A stretch of 64,000 nucleotides of DNA from Actinomycetospora endophytica (lineage in GTDB: Bacteria; Actinomycetota; Actinomycetes; Mycobacteriales; Pseudonocardiaceae). Position numbers and translations under genes: made by a program. This document shows, piece after piece, positions 1 to 9,371 of the stretch; position 1 is the stretch's first letter; every line of letters starts with the position of its first letter. The stretch is taken from the NCBI RefSeq assembly GCF_021026375.1, contig NZ_JAJNDB010000005.1, positions 372,001-436,000 of the forward strand. The letters run 5' to 3'. Below the pieces are notes generated by a model. The model was not told where the DNA came from. It worked only from the letters and a program-made list of their open reading frames with translations, and ran no database searches.

Positions 1-310
1 AGCACCCGACAGCACACCGTTCGGAACGATGGGCCGCCGAGATCCTCATTCGGACGTGCGAGGACGTGCTGATGTCCGAAGAATGAACCGTCGGAACGGA
101 TTTCGGCAGATATGTCGCATTCTGCAACCTCGTCGAGAATCGCCCTTACGTTCCCGCCCCGGCGAGATCCCACGAGTGACCCAGAGTGCTCTTTCTTGCC
201 CGCAACGTATTCCATCTGGGCCAACGACGTTCGATGTCGCAAGATGAGACACGGGACGTCGTCACTCGACGTGGAGACCACCCCGAGATCTGCAGTGAGG
301 GGCGTCGGCG
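1..310. other. Intergenic region with a short inverted repeat
   Basis: No convincing gene is seen on either strand; the frames open here have no family resemblance. It holds a 7-bp inverted repeat, TTCGGAC at 49-55 and GTCCGAA at 74-80. A likely ribosome binding site, GAGGGG at about 297-302, precedes the next gene. The upstream gene lies outside the window. Confidence 0.5.
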
Positions 311-1579
311 ATGGCGCAGATGAGCCAGTTCGGAGCAGCGCGACTTCGACAGGAAATCGAGAGCACCGGAAAGCAACCTCTCGAATCGAACATTTCGCCG
401 GACGAGGCTGCTGCTCCGCCTCCGACCGAGCGCATCGCGCTCGCGACCGATGGCTCGCCGGGGACCGGGGACGGACCGCGGACCCGTCCGTTGAGGCGCC
501 GCGGGTTCGTCCTGCTCGCGCTGGCCATGGTCGCGCTGCTCGTCGTGGGCGGGCTCCTGGGCGCCCTCCTGTTCCGGTCCGGCCCATCGACTCCGGCTCC
601 CGCGGCCGGCCCCACCGCCGGCGTCGGGGCTGCCCCGGTGGCCATCGCGCCGCCTGCGCCCGTCGTCGCGAGCGTGGACACGCCGACGGTGATCGGTACC
701 TGGAGCGTCGGGAACGGACCGGAGTCGATCGTGGTGACACCGGACGGTCGACGCGCCTTCGTCACGGGTTCCACGGCCGACGTTCTCACCTCGCTCGACC
801 TCACCACCGGGGCCACGGCGACGTTCCCGGCGCCCGGGCCGCCGCAATACGTGTCACTGACCCCGGACGGCCAGCACGCCTACGTGACGATCGCCCGCGA
901 CAACCCGCCCATGAACGCCATCGCCGTGTTCGACACGACGCGGAACATGTTCACCGCGCTGATCCCCTCGGACCAGCAGCACCCCTACGCGCTGGCCGTC
1001 GCACCCGACGGTCAACGGGTCTACGTGCCCAACCACGACTCCGGGAACGTGTCGGTCATCGACACCCGGTCGAACGTGATCGTCGCGAACATCCCGGTGG
1101 CGCCGATGCCGCATTGGATCGCCTACACGCCGAGCGGACGACTGATCTACGTCGCCAACCACATGTCCGGGATCGTCACGGTCATCGACACGAAGACCAA
1201 CACCGTGGTGACGACCATTCCCGTCGGCGGGACGCCGCACAGCATCGCCGTCTCGCCCGACGGTCGGCGTGCCATGGTCGCCGATTACGACGGCAACTAC
1301 GTCTCCGTCATCGACACCGCGACGAACCGAGTCGTGGGCACCGTGCCGGTCGGACAGAATCCGCAGGACGTGGCGTTCTCCCGCGACGGCGCCCACACCT
1401 ACGTCGTGAACAACGTCTCGAACGACGTCTCGGTGATCGACAACAGCCGCGACGCCGTCGTCGCCACCGTGCCGGTGGGTACCAGCCCGCGTCAGCTCGC
1501 GGTCTCGACGGACGGCCGTCGGGCCTTCGTGACCAACGGCGAGTCCAACTCCGTCACCGTCCTGAACATCGCCGGCTGA
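311..1579 (+). CDS. Membrane-anchored YVTN-type beta-propeller protein
   Basis: The 422-aa protein has a cytoplasmic head of about 65 residues, one transmembrane segment (roughly residues 66-91), a Pro/Ala-rich linker, and then seven or so repeats of about 42 residues. The repeats carry phrases such as SVIDTRSN, TVIDTKTN and SVIDTATN followed by VPVG..P, typical of YVTN/SMP-30-like beta-propellers. The propeller should face outside. Such proteins often bind partners or act as lactonase-like scaffolds; no catalytic residues can be assigned. The start is chosen by GAGGGG eight bases upstream; an ATG three codons later is possible. It stands alone, with a 260-bp gap to the convergent gene that shows nothing notable. 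Confidence 0.85.
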   Translation: MAQMSQFGAARLRQEIESTGKQPLESNISPDEAAAPPPTERIALATDGSPGTGDGPRTRPLRRRGFVLLALAMVALLVVGGLLGALLFRSGPSTPAPAAGPTAGVGAAPVAIAPPAPVVASVDTPTVIGTWSVGNGPESIVVTPDGRRAFVTGSTADVLTSLDLTTGATATFPAPGPPQYVSLTPDGQHAYVTIARDNPPMNAIAVFDTTRNMFTALIPSDQQHPYALAVAPDGQRVYVPNHDSGNVSVIDTRSNVIVANIPVAPMPHWIAYTPSGRLIYVANHMSGIVTVIDTKTNTVVTTIPVGGTPHSIAVSPDGRRAMVADYDGNYVSVIDTATNRVVGTVPVGQNPQDVAFSRDGAHTYVVNNVSNDVSVIDNSRDAVVATVPVGTSPRQLAVSTDGRRAFVTNGESNSVTVLNIAG

Positions 1580-1841
1580 CCCGGGAGGCTCGGCACGACC
1601 TTCCACCAGCGGCGATGGCGCGTCGATCGAACTCTTAGCGCCCGGCCCACTCATCGCGCTTCGGGCGTGGACGAGATCCGGCCGCCCAGCACGGGGCGGC
1701 CCGCTGGACCTGTGTGTCAGCGGCGGAACAATCCCCGCCACGAGGGGGCCTCCGTTCGCCAGCCCGCAACTGTCGGCGAGGACCACCGGGAACCAAGCAC
1801 GCCGGTCCTGACTTCCCCGAACGGTTCGATCGTCCGGTGGT

Positions 1842-3398
1842 TTAGCAAGGGGTTCGATCTGGGATACACGGGCGACCCGCAGGCGAGCCGAACTTGAACA
1901 GCTGAGGACCACCGTCACTTCCGACTTGGAGAATCGGAACCGCCTTATTGATAGGGTCTCCGTACGGCGAGAGCGATAACCAGCCGGAGGCGAGTGGTAT
2001 CGAGTTCGGTCCATGAAGTCGCTTGAACGCGGCCGTTACACCATCCGTCGTATTGTTGAGCTGCGATCCGAAGGTGAGCGCCGTCGCGACGGTCGTGATC
2101 GCATCGTGGCCCATGATGGCTGCGTCGTCATCGAGCGACGACGATGGGAACTGCCCGTGGAAGCAAGTCGAACAGTTTTCGTTCAACGCGCCGATCGCAC
2201 CCGGGACGAACGCCTCGGGGTTCGTCTTCCACGCGGATGAGTCGGCGATATCGGCGTAGCGCACAGTCACGCCGGAATTGAGGCCGCCGATGAGCCCGAG
2301 ACTGGAGGGAGACGCACCCTTGGTCTCCTGACTGACTTCGTCGGCAACTGCTGCAGTGAAGTCCTCGGCGTCGTCACCGGTCACGATCGTCAGAGGAAGG
2401 TTCCCACAGCTCCGTGTCGCGAGCGCCTTGACGAACTGTTCCAGGTCATCCGAACGTCCGGCGAACATGATGACGTTCGGTTGCCGCTCACAGACGCTGC
2501 TGACGACCGAGGACATGAAGCTGTACGGGCCCGGGTTGAAGGTCTCCTCGGGCGACATCAGGGTCCCGGCCCCGCCGGCGTACTTCTGCTCGAATGCAAC
2601 CGCGAGAGATTGCACGTAAGTGTCCGTCGAATCATTACTGCGCACCACGAGGACTTTCGACGCCGTCGTCCGCAGGTCGGCAGCGAGCGCCGCAGCTTCG
2701 TCGCTGTTCGACGGTGCGATCCGGGCGAATGCACGGTCGGGGGTGCTGACTCCGTCGAGTGTGTCAGCGGTCAGCCGGGTGGTGATCACCGGAATCCGTG
2801 CGACCGACAACGCTGTGATCGCGTCCTGCGTCGCTTGCACCGAGTATCCGGTGGCGACGACGGCGACGAGGTGATCGGAGCCGACCATCTTCATCAAGGT
2901 CGGAACAACCTCCCGCCAATGTGCCGAGCTGTCGCCGTCGTTCGCAATGACCAGGCGGACGTGGACAGGAGCGTTGTCAGCACTGTTGACCTGGAGCTGC
3001 TCGATGAACGCTCCTTGTAGCTCGTGGAGGCTCGCCTGCAGCCCGCCGGCCGAGTCAGCAGAATCCTGGCGCTGAACCGGCATCAGGTACGCAATGGTGA
3101 CGTATGGGATCTTCGAGCTGGTGACGAGATCGTTCTGTGCCTTGATCTTCCCTAGGATGTCGGCGTACCCGGGAACCTCGTGAGCGGTCACCTGTGCGCT
3201 TCCATCACTGACGCCCAGACACTGATCGTCGGTCCGCGACGTGCCGGAGCCACAGGTCGGAGTGAGAAGGGTCCACACGCCGTAGACGACACCGGCGACG
3301 ACCACCAGAACGACCGCGATCACGAGAACCCTGCCGAGAGCGGTCAGCTTGCCGAACCACCCGAAGACCGAGCCGAGGCGTCGGGTCGGAGACATCAT
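1842..3398 (-). CDS. Membrane-anchored type I periplasmic-binding-protein-like receptor
   Basis: This 518-aa protein has a short basic N-terminus, one transmembrane helix (about residues 20-45), and a large extracellular domain resembling the type I periplasmic-binding fold (branched-chain amino acid/ANF-receptor class). Sections such as VPTLMKMV..DHLVAVVATGYSVQATQDA and RIPVITTRLTADT resemble its alternating strands and helices. There is no lipobox, and no permease or ABC ATPase gene is nearby, so a transport role is unlikely; ligand sensing is inferred. The ATG overlaps the TGA stop of the upstream ATPase-like gene by one base (TGATG), implying translational coupling. The ligand is unknown. 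Confidence 0.75.
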   Translation of the reverse strand: MMSPTRRLGSVFGWFGKLTALGRVLVIAVVLVVVAGVVYGVWTLLTPTCGSGTSRTDDQCLGVSDGSAQVTAHEVPGYADILGKIKAQNDLVTSSKIPYVTIAYLMPVQRQDSADSAGGLQASLHELQGAFIEQLQVNSADNAPVHVRLVIANDGDSSAHWREVVPTLMKMVGSDHLVAVVATGYSVQATQDAITALSVARIPVITTRLTADTLDGVSTPDRAFARIAPSNSDEAAALAADLRTTASKVLVVRSNDSTDTYVQSLAVAFEQKYAGGAGTLMSPEETFNPGPYSFMSSVVSSVCERQPNVIMFAGRSDDLEQFVKALATRSCGNLPLTIVTGDDAEDFTAAVADEVSQETKGASPSSLGLIGGLNSGVTVRYADIADSSAWKTNPEAFVPGAIGALNENCSTCFHGQFPSSSLDDDAAIMGHDAITTVATALTFGSQLNNTTDGVTAAFKRLHGPNSIPLASGWLSLSPYGDPINKAVPILQVGSDGGPQLFKFGSPAGRPCIPDRTPC

Positions 3399-5320
3399 CA
3401 GGTACTCCTCGAACGGGTGAGGTGTGCTTCAACTCGAGGGGATCGGTCGTCGCAGTCGGCGTACCGCGCCGCCAGTGCGGTCAAGTGCCTCCGGCCGTCG
3501 ACCTTCCTCGGTCGCAGGTCGTAGATGTCAGAAGCGATCTCGGCGCAGAGCTCATGAGCCGGATCTCCCAAGGGACTCCGGTGGAGTTGGGCAGCCGACA
3601 CGAGCGAGGCTTTGATCGGTCCTGCGGATCGCACTCCACGAACTCTCGCCTCAGCGAACTGGGCCGCGGTGGGCGCGTTGCCCGGTGCGCGGACCGGCGC
3701 AGAGACCACCGCTTGAAACAGTTCACACCAGGCCTCGGGGTGCGAAGTCTCGAAGGCCGCACTCAGCGCCTCTGTGACCTCCTGCAGGCGCCCGGCGGCC
3801 AGGGCGTGGTACAGCCCAGTGACGCCGTCACGCGATGCTGCCCGCTTGCGGAGCCCCTCCTGCACCTCGGTCCAACGCCGACTTTCCGCGAGCTCGTGAA
3901 GCAAGACCTGGCGCGCCAGCGGATGGAGCCGCGGGGTCGCCTCCGGGTCGGCCTCGTGAGGACCGAGCACCCATAGGCTCCGGGCGAGGTATCGCTCGAT
4001 CGCCTTCTGGGAGCGCTCGTCGCACAGACTCTCCAGACGGTCGATGCTGTCATCCCGCAGATCGCGGGCCGCGGCCAGGACCGAAAGACCGTGAGACATC
4101 CCGCCGTTCTCTCCGACAATAAGGTCACGAAGCTCCTTCGCAACCGTCGAGCCCTGCTTCGTGCGCATGGCTAGCACCTGGCGATGATCCGCGTGCTCAC
4201 CTGCCGCCGTGAGGGCGCCCGTGACGATCCGATGTGCCTCCGGGTGCCCCCGGACGAGGCGGTCTACGAACCCCTCCCACATCGCGGCGTCGTCCGAGGT
4301 TGGCGTCGAACGGTCGACTTCCAGAGGGTAGTAAGGACCCCAGTCGCACTTGTCATCGGCGCCGTACCAATGGTCGGTATGCGCTTCCCAGTCTCCGTAG
4401 CTCGCTGTGAGCGCCAGACGTGACAGTCCCGGGGCCGTCGGAGACTCTTTCGCCGGGGATCGCCCGCTTCCGGCGACGAACAGGGTGGGCGCCCACTCAG
4501 GCTCGGGATCGCGATACAGCCGGGCAAGTACCTCCAGGAATCCCGTGAAGGGAGCCCGGTCGCCTCGGTCCACGATGACGAGAGCGTTGTTGTGCGCAGC
4601 CCAGAACCAGTGAGCATGCGAATACTCCTCGCGAATGTCTGCGAGGAACGCTCGACAGAGCGTGAGGTCGACGTCGTCCCGAGCCGCGTTCGAGTCGGTC
4701 CAGTGGCCACGGACGAGGTCAGCGAGCGCGTTCGCACCGTTGGTGTACCTCTGCCCCTTCGGTCGGTAGCCATGCGCATACCAGGCCAGTCCAGGGCGTC
4801 GCCGGGACGCCAACGCTCCCGCGAGGCCGAGCGCGGACGACAGGCCGCGCATGGCGTAGGCCCATGGGTCTGATGCCTTGTCCGCCCATGGGCGCGTGAT
4901 GTCGTCGAACTCGCGACGCCACTTGTCGATCGGGCGACGATTACGCTCAGAGAGCGTCTCTTCCAGCAGGATCTTCGGCGCCTCGGGGTCGGCCATCGGA
5001 CCGTTGAGGTTCACTTTGAGCGCCAGCAGCCCCAGAAGGAGACGCGGAAACCGCAGTCGGCCGTAACGAGGGACCTCGTTCATCAGCCTCGACGCGAGAA
5101 AATCCGCGACCTGGTAGGGCCGCGCCCCCTTGTCGAGCCTCTCCTCCTGGCTGTAGCAGACTGCCGACGGTCGACCTTGACAGAACTGATCCCGCAGTTC
5201 CTCAAGGATGCGTTCGCGCGACGAGCCCGCGGTCCCTCTCACGACGACGATGGGTACCGCGCGGTCACGCTCCGCCGCCGACGGTTCCAGAAAATCCCTG
5301 AACAGTCCGCCCAGTTCCAA
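3398..5320 (-). CDS. ATPase-like (STAND/AAA-type) protein with degenerate Walker A
   Basis: This 640-aa cytosolic protein resembles a P-loop ATPase of the AAA/STAND class. At the expected Walker A position (residues 29-36) it reads GTAGSSRE, lacking the usual lysine. A Walker B-like strand ALVIVDRGD lies at 246-254, and a sensor-like strand LFVAGSGR follows about 25 residues later. The C-terminal half is helical. It may bind nucleotide weakly or not at all. The start is TTG with a strong AGGGGGG site about nine bases upstream. It is coupled (TGATG) to the membrane receptor downstream, so the two probably act together. The precise family is not recognised. Confidence 0.65.
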   Translation of the reverse strand: MELGGLFRDFLEPSAAERDRAVPIVVVRGTAGSSRERILEELRDQFCQGRPSAVCYSQEERLDKGARPYQVADFLASRLMNEVPRYGRLRFPRLLLGLLALKVNLNGPMADPEAPKILLEETLSERNRRPIDKWRREFDDITRPWADKASDPWAYAMRGLSSALGLAGALASRRRPGLAWYAHGYRPKGQRYTNGANALADLVRGHWTDSNAARDDVDLTLCRAFLADIREEYSHAHWFWAAHNNALVIVDRGDRAPFTGFLEVLARLYRDPEPEWAPTLFVAGSGRSPAKESPTAPGLSRLALTASYGDWEAHTDHWYGADDKCDWGPYYPLEVDRSTPTSDDAAMWEGFVDRLVRGHPEAHRIVTGALTAAGEHADHRQVLAMRTKQGSTVAKELRDLIVGENGGMSHGLSVLAAARDLRDDSIDRLESLCDERSQKAIERYLARSLWVLGPHEADPEATPRLHPLARQVLLHELAESRRWTEVQEGLRKRAASRDGVTGLYHALAAGRLQEVTEALSAAFETSHPEAWCELFQAVVSAPVRAPGNAPTAAQFAEARVRGVRSAGPIKASLVSAAQLHRSPLGDPAHELCAEIASDIYDLRPRKVDGRRHLTALAARYADCDDRSPRVEAHLTRSRST

Positions 5321-5555
5321 TGGATCAACCCCCCTAGATGGGGGATCTTGTAGTCACGCAACGGCAAAGGTCAACGCGTCCATTCGTGTCTCGACAAGAG
5401 ACAGAATCGGGCATTCGTGGCTACTCGTTGCTAAACGGGTCACGGACGTGCAGCTCCGTCACATGGCCGTACCGGCATGTGGCGGATGTACACCGCGACT
5501 ATGCCGACCGAGGGAACCACTGCCCACTGAACACATGGCTGACAGCCGTAGGAGT

Positions 5556-6335
5556 TCAGCGGAGGAGCAGCTGGACGAACGCCGCCACCCCGACCACCAC
5601 GATGATCCCGCGCAGCACCAGCGGCGGCAGGCGGCGGCCGATCAGCGCGCCGATCACTCCCCCGACGATCGACCCGCCCGCGACGAGCCCGACCACGGGC
5701 CACGACACCGGCGCGACGAACGCGAACACGATCCCCGACACCAGGTTCGCCAGCGCCGCCAGGACGTTCTTCACCGCGTTGTGCCGCTGCAGATCGTCGT
5801 CGATCAGGATCCCGAGGAAGCCCATGAGCAACACGCCCTGCGCCGCACCGAAGTAGCCGCCGTAGACCCCGGTGCCGAACGTGGCGCCGAGCAGGCCCGG
5901 GCCGACCCGGGTCCGTGGCTCGCCGGACGGATCGCGCGCGGCCACCTTGCGTGACACCCACGGCCCGATCACGACGAGCACGACCGCCAGCGCCACCAGG
6001 ACCGGCACGACCTTGTCGAACGCGGCGGAGGGCAGTACCAGGAGTAGCAGGGCGCCGACCAGACCTCCGAGCGCGGTCGGGACGGCCAGCCGGAGCACCC
6101 GCCCCCGCAGGCCCCGCAGCTCGCGGCGGTACCCGATCGCCCCGGTCACCGAGCCCGGGACCAGGCCGAGCCCGTTGGACACGTTGGCCGTCAGCGGTGG
6201 GAACCCGAGCGCCAGCAGCACCGGGAACGTCACCAGCGTGCCCGACCCGACGACCGTGTTGATCATCCCGGCCCACACCCCGGCGACCGCGATGATGGCC
6301 GCATCGCCGATCGTCACCCCGGGATGGTCGCCCAC
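5556..6335 (-). CDS. TauE/SafE-family membrane permease
   Basis: The 259-aa, very hydrophobic protein has about eight transmembrane segments in two related halves. The glycine-rich first-helix signature (AGMINTVVGSGTLVTFPVLL) is typical of the TauE/SafE (DUF81) family, which is linked to export of sulfite, sulfoacetate and other small organic acids. The substrate cannot be read from sequence. The start is GTG. It lies 54 bp downstream of the chain-length-determinant-like gene in the same orientation, so it may be a late member of the polysaccharide operon or an unrelated neighbour. Confidence 0.85.
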   Translation of the reverse strand: MGDHPGVTIGDAAIIAVAGVWAGMINTVVGSGTLVTFPVLLALGFPPLTANVSNGLGLVPGSVTGAIGYRRELRGLRGRVLRLAVPTALGGLVGALLLLVLPSAAFDKVVPVLVALAVVLVVIGPWVSRKVAARDPSGEPRTRVGPGLLGATFGTGVYGGYFGAAQGVLLMGFLGILIDDDLQRHNAVKNVLAALANLVSGIVFAFVAPVSWPVVGLVAGGSIVGGVIGALIGRRLPPLVLRGIIVVVGVAAFVQLLLR

Positions 6336-6389
6336 CCCGGCCCGGAGCGCTCCGCGATCTGCCTCACGCCGCCCCGCGCAGCGGCGTCG

Positions 6390-7154
6390 TCAGTCCTTGT
6401 TCTTCCGCTTCGAGAGCAACTGCCCGGCCTGCTTGGCCAACGCCTGCTCGAGGTCGTCGCGGGGTTCGTGGAGCTCGGCCCCGGGGACGCGGGTGAGCTC
6501 GCCCGGAGCCGGCCGGCGGAACAGCCACGTCGTGAACCCCCGCCAGCCGCGCTGCGGCAGACCGGTCGCCCATGCGGCGGCCGCCAGGAGGACGACGAGG
6601 GCCCCCGCCAGCGCACCGGCCGCCGTCAGGACACCGACCGGCGGGACGAAACGCGCGGCGGGTGCCGTCGGACCCGACGTCGTGGTCACGGCGACCCGCG
6701 ACGGGTGCCCCTCGGGCGTCTCGAGCCGGGTGATCGCCCCGGTGACCGACTGCGTGACGGCGTTGGCCTCGGCCGTCGCCGCGGACGGGCTCGAGGCGCG
6801 GACGTCGATCGTCAGCTGGTCGCTGTCCTGCACGGCGGCGACGGCCACCTCGGGGCGCAGCTCGTCCAGTGTGGTGCCGGAGCCGGACGCCGCGGGCCCG
6901 AGGACGTCGTCGCTGGTGGCGAGCTCGGCGTACGTCGGCATCTGGTTCTTGATGAAGGAGCGCACCGTGGATGCGGAGTCCGACGACGGCGGCGCCCCGG
7001 TCGCGTCGGACACCGTCAGCTGCACGCTCGAGCTGTCCGGCAGACGGTCCAGGTGCAGGTCGAGGAGCAGCCCGCCCAGAGCGCCCACGACGACCAGGCC
7101 CACGAACGCCCAGCGGGCCGACCGCAGAGCCGCCTTGAAGTCGGTCCATTGCAT
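6390..7154 (-). CDS. Wzz-like polysaccharide chain-length determinant protein
   Basis: The 254-aa protein has two transmembrane segments (about 15-32 and 173-199) enclosing a roughly 140-residue extracytoplasmic domain, then a basic cytoplasmic tail ending in Lys/Arg/Asn. This is the layout of Wzz/polysaccharide co-polymerase proteins. The region before TM2 (DQLTIDVRASSPSAATAEAN) is like the Wzz family. No BY-kinase domain is fused. It sits at the distal end of the minus-strand exopolysaccharide cluster, where it would influence polymer length or export. Sequence conservation in this family is low, so the call rests on topology plus context. Confidence 0.7.
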   Translation of the reverse strand: MQWTDFKAALRSARWAFVGLVVVGALGGLLLDLHLDRLPDSSSVQLTVSDATGAPPSSDSASTVRSFIKNQMPTYAELATSDDVLGPAASGSGTTLDELRPEVAVAAVQDSDQLTIDVRASSPSAATAEANAVTQSVTGAITRLETPEGHPSRVAVTTTSGPTAPAARFVPPVGVLTAAGALAGALVVLLAAAAWATGLPQRGWRGFTTWLFRRPAPGELTRVPGAELHEPRDDLEQALAKQAGQLLSKRKNKD

Positions 7155-7246
7155 GGGTCCTCAGTATGCGCAACGACCCTGCTGGTCTCTGCAGAGGGGC
7201 ATCGCACCGCCGACGGTCTCCCACGAGTCACCAAGTGGTCGCTGGC

Positions 7247-8386
7247 TCACGGCGCTGCGAAGCTCTTCAGGGACGGCAGTCCGTTCCCGTCCCAGCTGAA
7301 CATGCTGAGGTTGGCGTAGTGGTTGCCCTCACCTGACGCCCATCCCACGGGAGGGAGCCAGTCGGGCTCCCAGGCGAGGAAGCCCAGGCCGTGCCCGCCC
7401 GGGACGTTCGCCACCACGGCGCGGAGTGCCTCGTAGTACGCGGCCTGCCCCTGCGGGGTCGGCGGGAAGCGCGCGCCGTCGGGGAGTTGGTTCGCCGAGG
7501 TCACGATGTTCTGCAAGTGGTCCCCCTGCTCGAGAGTCCAGGGGTAGGCCGTCTCCGCCACGAGGACGTCGCGGTGGTATCGGTCGACGAGGCCGTCGAG
7601 GGTCCGGCTGAGCTGGTCGAGCGAGCCGTTCCAGAACGGGTAGTAGGACAGTCCGATGACGTCGAAGCGGATGCCGGCAGCGTCGACATGGTCCACGAAC
7701 CGGCTGGTCGCCACCGCGTCGCCGCCGGTGTCGACGTGGAGCATCACACGAGCCCTCGGAGCGCCTTCGTGCGCTCCGCGTACTCCGGCACGGAGCAGCG
7801 TCAGGAACGCCGACCAGTCGGCGTCGTCGCCGGGTCCGACCCAGCCGGTGGGCCAGAGCATGCCGTGGGAGATCTCGTTCCCCACCTGGACGACGTCGAC
7901 GGGTGTGCCCTGGCGGTCGAACGCCGCGAGGGTCTCGCGCGTGTAGGTCTGCACGACCCCGGCGAGGTCGGGCAGGTCCAGTCCGCGCCACCGCGACGGG
8001 GTCTCCTGCCGTTGATGGTCGGCCCAGGTGTCGGAGTAGTGCAGGTCGAGAATGACGGCGAGGCCGGCGTCGTGGGCGCGCCGGGCGATCGTGAGGGCCG
8101 TGGCGAGATCACTTGAGCCGGAAGGTGGATCCACCCACACCCGGATGCGGACGTCGGTGGCGCCGTGGTCGGCGAGAATGCGCTCGATGGGCGCGGCCGA
8201 GCCGCCGTCCCGATAGACGGTGCCCGCGCGCTCCTCCTGGAGCGTGAACGAGATGTCGGCTCCCCGGATCCGGAGTGGACCCGACCTCGCGTCCTTCGCG
8301 ATGGCAGCGGCGGTGCTCACCGTCAGGACGATGACGCCGATCAACAGCACGGTCAGGAGTGTCATGCGGTCGCTCCGAGGTCTCAC
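7247..8386 (-). CDS. GH53 arabinogalactan endo-beta-1,4-galactanase, secreted or membrane-tethered
   Basis: The 379-aa protein starts with one hydrophobic segment (residues 8-30, signal peptide or anchor) followed by a GH53 catalytic domain. Diagnostic motifs are RGADISF near residue 41, LDLHYSDTWAD at 114-123, QVGNEIS with the acid/base Glu171, and VAETAYPWT with the nucleophile Glu278. GH53 enzymes cleave beta-1,4-galactan. Its ATG overlaps the stop of the PIG-L deacetylase gene by four bases, so it belongs to the polysaccharide biosynthesis operon. In that position it could trim or release the polymer made by the locus rather than digest plant pectin. Confidence 0.9.
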   Translation of the reverse strand: MRPRSDRMTLLTVLLIGVIVLTVSTAAAIAKDARSGPLRIRGADISFTLQEERAGTVYRDGGSAAPIERILADHGATDVRIRVWVDPPSGSSDLATALTIARRAHDAGLAVILDLHYSDTWADHQRQETPSRWRGLDLPDLAGVVQTYTRETLAAFDRQGTPVDVVQVGNEISHGMLWPTGWVGPGDDADWSAFLTLLRAGVRGAHEGAPRARVMLHVDTGGDAVATSRFVDHVDAAGIRFDVIGLSYYPFWNGSLDQLSRTLDGLVDRYHRDVLVAETAYPWTLEQGDHLQNIVTSANQLPDGARFPPTPQGQAAYYEALRAVVANVPGGHGLGFLAWEPDWLPPVGWASGEGNHYANLSMFSWDGNGLPSLKSFAAP

Positions 8387-9366
8387 GGTCCGATCCGGGA
8401 GTCGAGCACCCGCACGGCCTCGAACCCCTCGGCGTGGCGCACCCGGGCCTGGCGCCCACGAACCACGGCGAGTGCACGGACGTGCTCCGGCCGCATGTAG
8501 GGCTTCGAGCCCTGACTGTCGTGGCGGCCGACCGCCTCGACCTTCGTCTCGATGTACTCCTCGATGTCGACGAACACCTGGGGAGCGAACTCGTCGCTGG
8601 CCGACGGGCTCTCGAACGAGAGGATGGCGGGGTGCCCGCGCGCAGCCCGCACGGTCGCTCGATGGACCGCTTCGTGGTCCTGGTGCCGATCGTGGGCTGA
8701 GTGGGTCAGGACGAGATCCGGGTTGTAGCGGCGCAACGCGTCCTCGACCGCGCTGATCATCTCGAACCCGTGCTCGGGCAGCCGACTGTCGGGCAGGTCG
8801 AGGACGACGAGGCTCGAGAGCCCGAGGAAGGCGCCGCCTGCGATGGCCTCGTCAGGGCGGGCCAGACCGCCGCCGTTGCGCCCACCCGACATGACGAGGC
8901 TGTGCACCTCGTGCCCCGAGTCGACGAACTTGGCGATCGCGCCGCCACATCCCAACTCGAGGTCGTCCGGGTGGGCACTTACCGTGACGATGCGTCGGGG
9001 CAGGCACGTCGGTCGGTGGGCGAGCCTGGTCGACCAGAGGATCACGGCTCCGCCGCAGAGGACGACCAGGTCCATGGCCAGGATCGCCGGAGAGACGAGC
9101 GGACCGTCCAGTGCCGTGGCGGCGGCGCCGTTGATGCCCACCATCAGCAGGCAGACCACGACGACGGTCCGGCGCACGACGCCGGGCGAGCGCCAACCCC
9201 GGCCGACTCGAACCGGCAGGGTGGCCGCGGTGAAGCTGGCGAGGGCGAAGCCGGACGCGAGCACCGCGAAGAGTGAAACGACCACGACGGAACTCCTGAC
9301 CGAGCGGACGGCGGGAATGGTGAGATGCCGCGTGAGCGGCGCGTTGCGACGACGTCGGCGCCCCAC
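8383..9366 (-). CDS. PIG-L/LmbE-family deacetylase with N-terminal membrane segments
   Basis: The 327-aa protein has about three hydrophobic segments within residues 25-112, then a PIG-L (LmbE-like) metal-dependent deacetylase domain. The zinc motif AHPDDLE lies at residues 131-137 (His132, Asp134, Asp135) and a second metal/active-site cluster is HSAHDRHQDH. Family members remove N-acetyl groups from sugars. Here it is anchored in the membrane and coupled to the GH53 gene, suggesting action on a nascent or exported amino-sugar polymer or lipid-linked precursor. The start is GTG, five bases after the UDP-glucose dehydrogenase stop. The side on which the domain lies was not determined. Confidence 0.85.
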   Translation of the reverse strand: MGRRRRRNAPLTRHLTIPAVRSVRSSVVVVSLFAVLASGFALASFTAATLPVRVGRGWRSPGVVRRTVVVVCLLMVGINGAAATALDGPLVSPAILAMDLVVLCGGAVILWSTRLAHRPTCLPRRIVTVSAHPDDLELGCGGAIAKFVDSGHEVHSLVMSGGRNGGGLARPDEAIAGGAFLGLSSLVVLDLPDSRLPEHGFEMISAVEDALRRYNPDLVLTHSAHDRHQDHEAVHRATVRAARGHPAILSFESPSASDEFAPQVFVDIEEYIETKVEAVGRHDSQGSKPYMRPEHVRALAVVRGRQARVRHAEGFEAVRVLDSRIGP

Positions 9367-9371
9367 GTGGC

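Noticed and set aside
1667-1897. Small plus-strand ORF between the beta-propeller and receptor genes
   Set aside because: It overlaps the end of the receptor gene antisense, has no ribosome site, and shows no protein-like character.
1842-3398. ABC transporter substrate-binding lipoprotein
   Set aside because: It has a transmembrane anchor rather than a lipobox and no permease or ABC ATPase gene; the neighbour is a degenerate P-loop protein.
5461-5480. Imperfect ACATG...CATGT palindrome as an operator
   Set aside because: It has four mismatches in 20 bases and no matching site near a plausible regulator; too weak to call.
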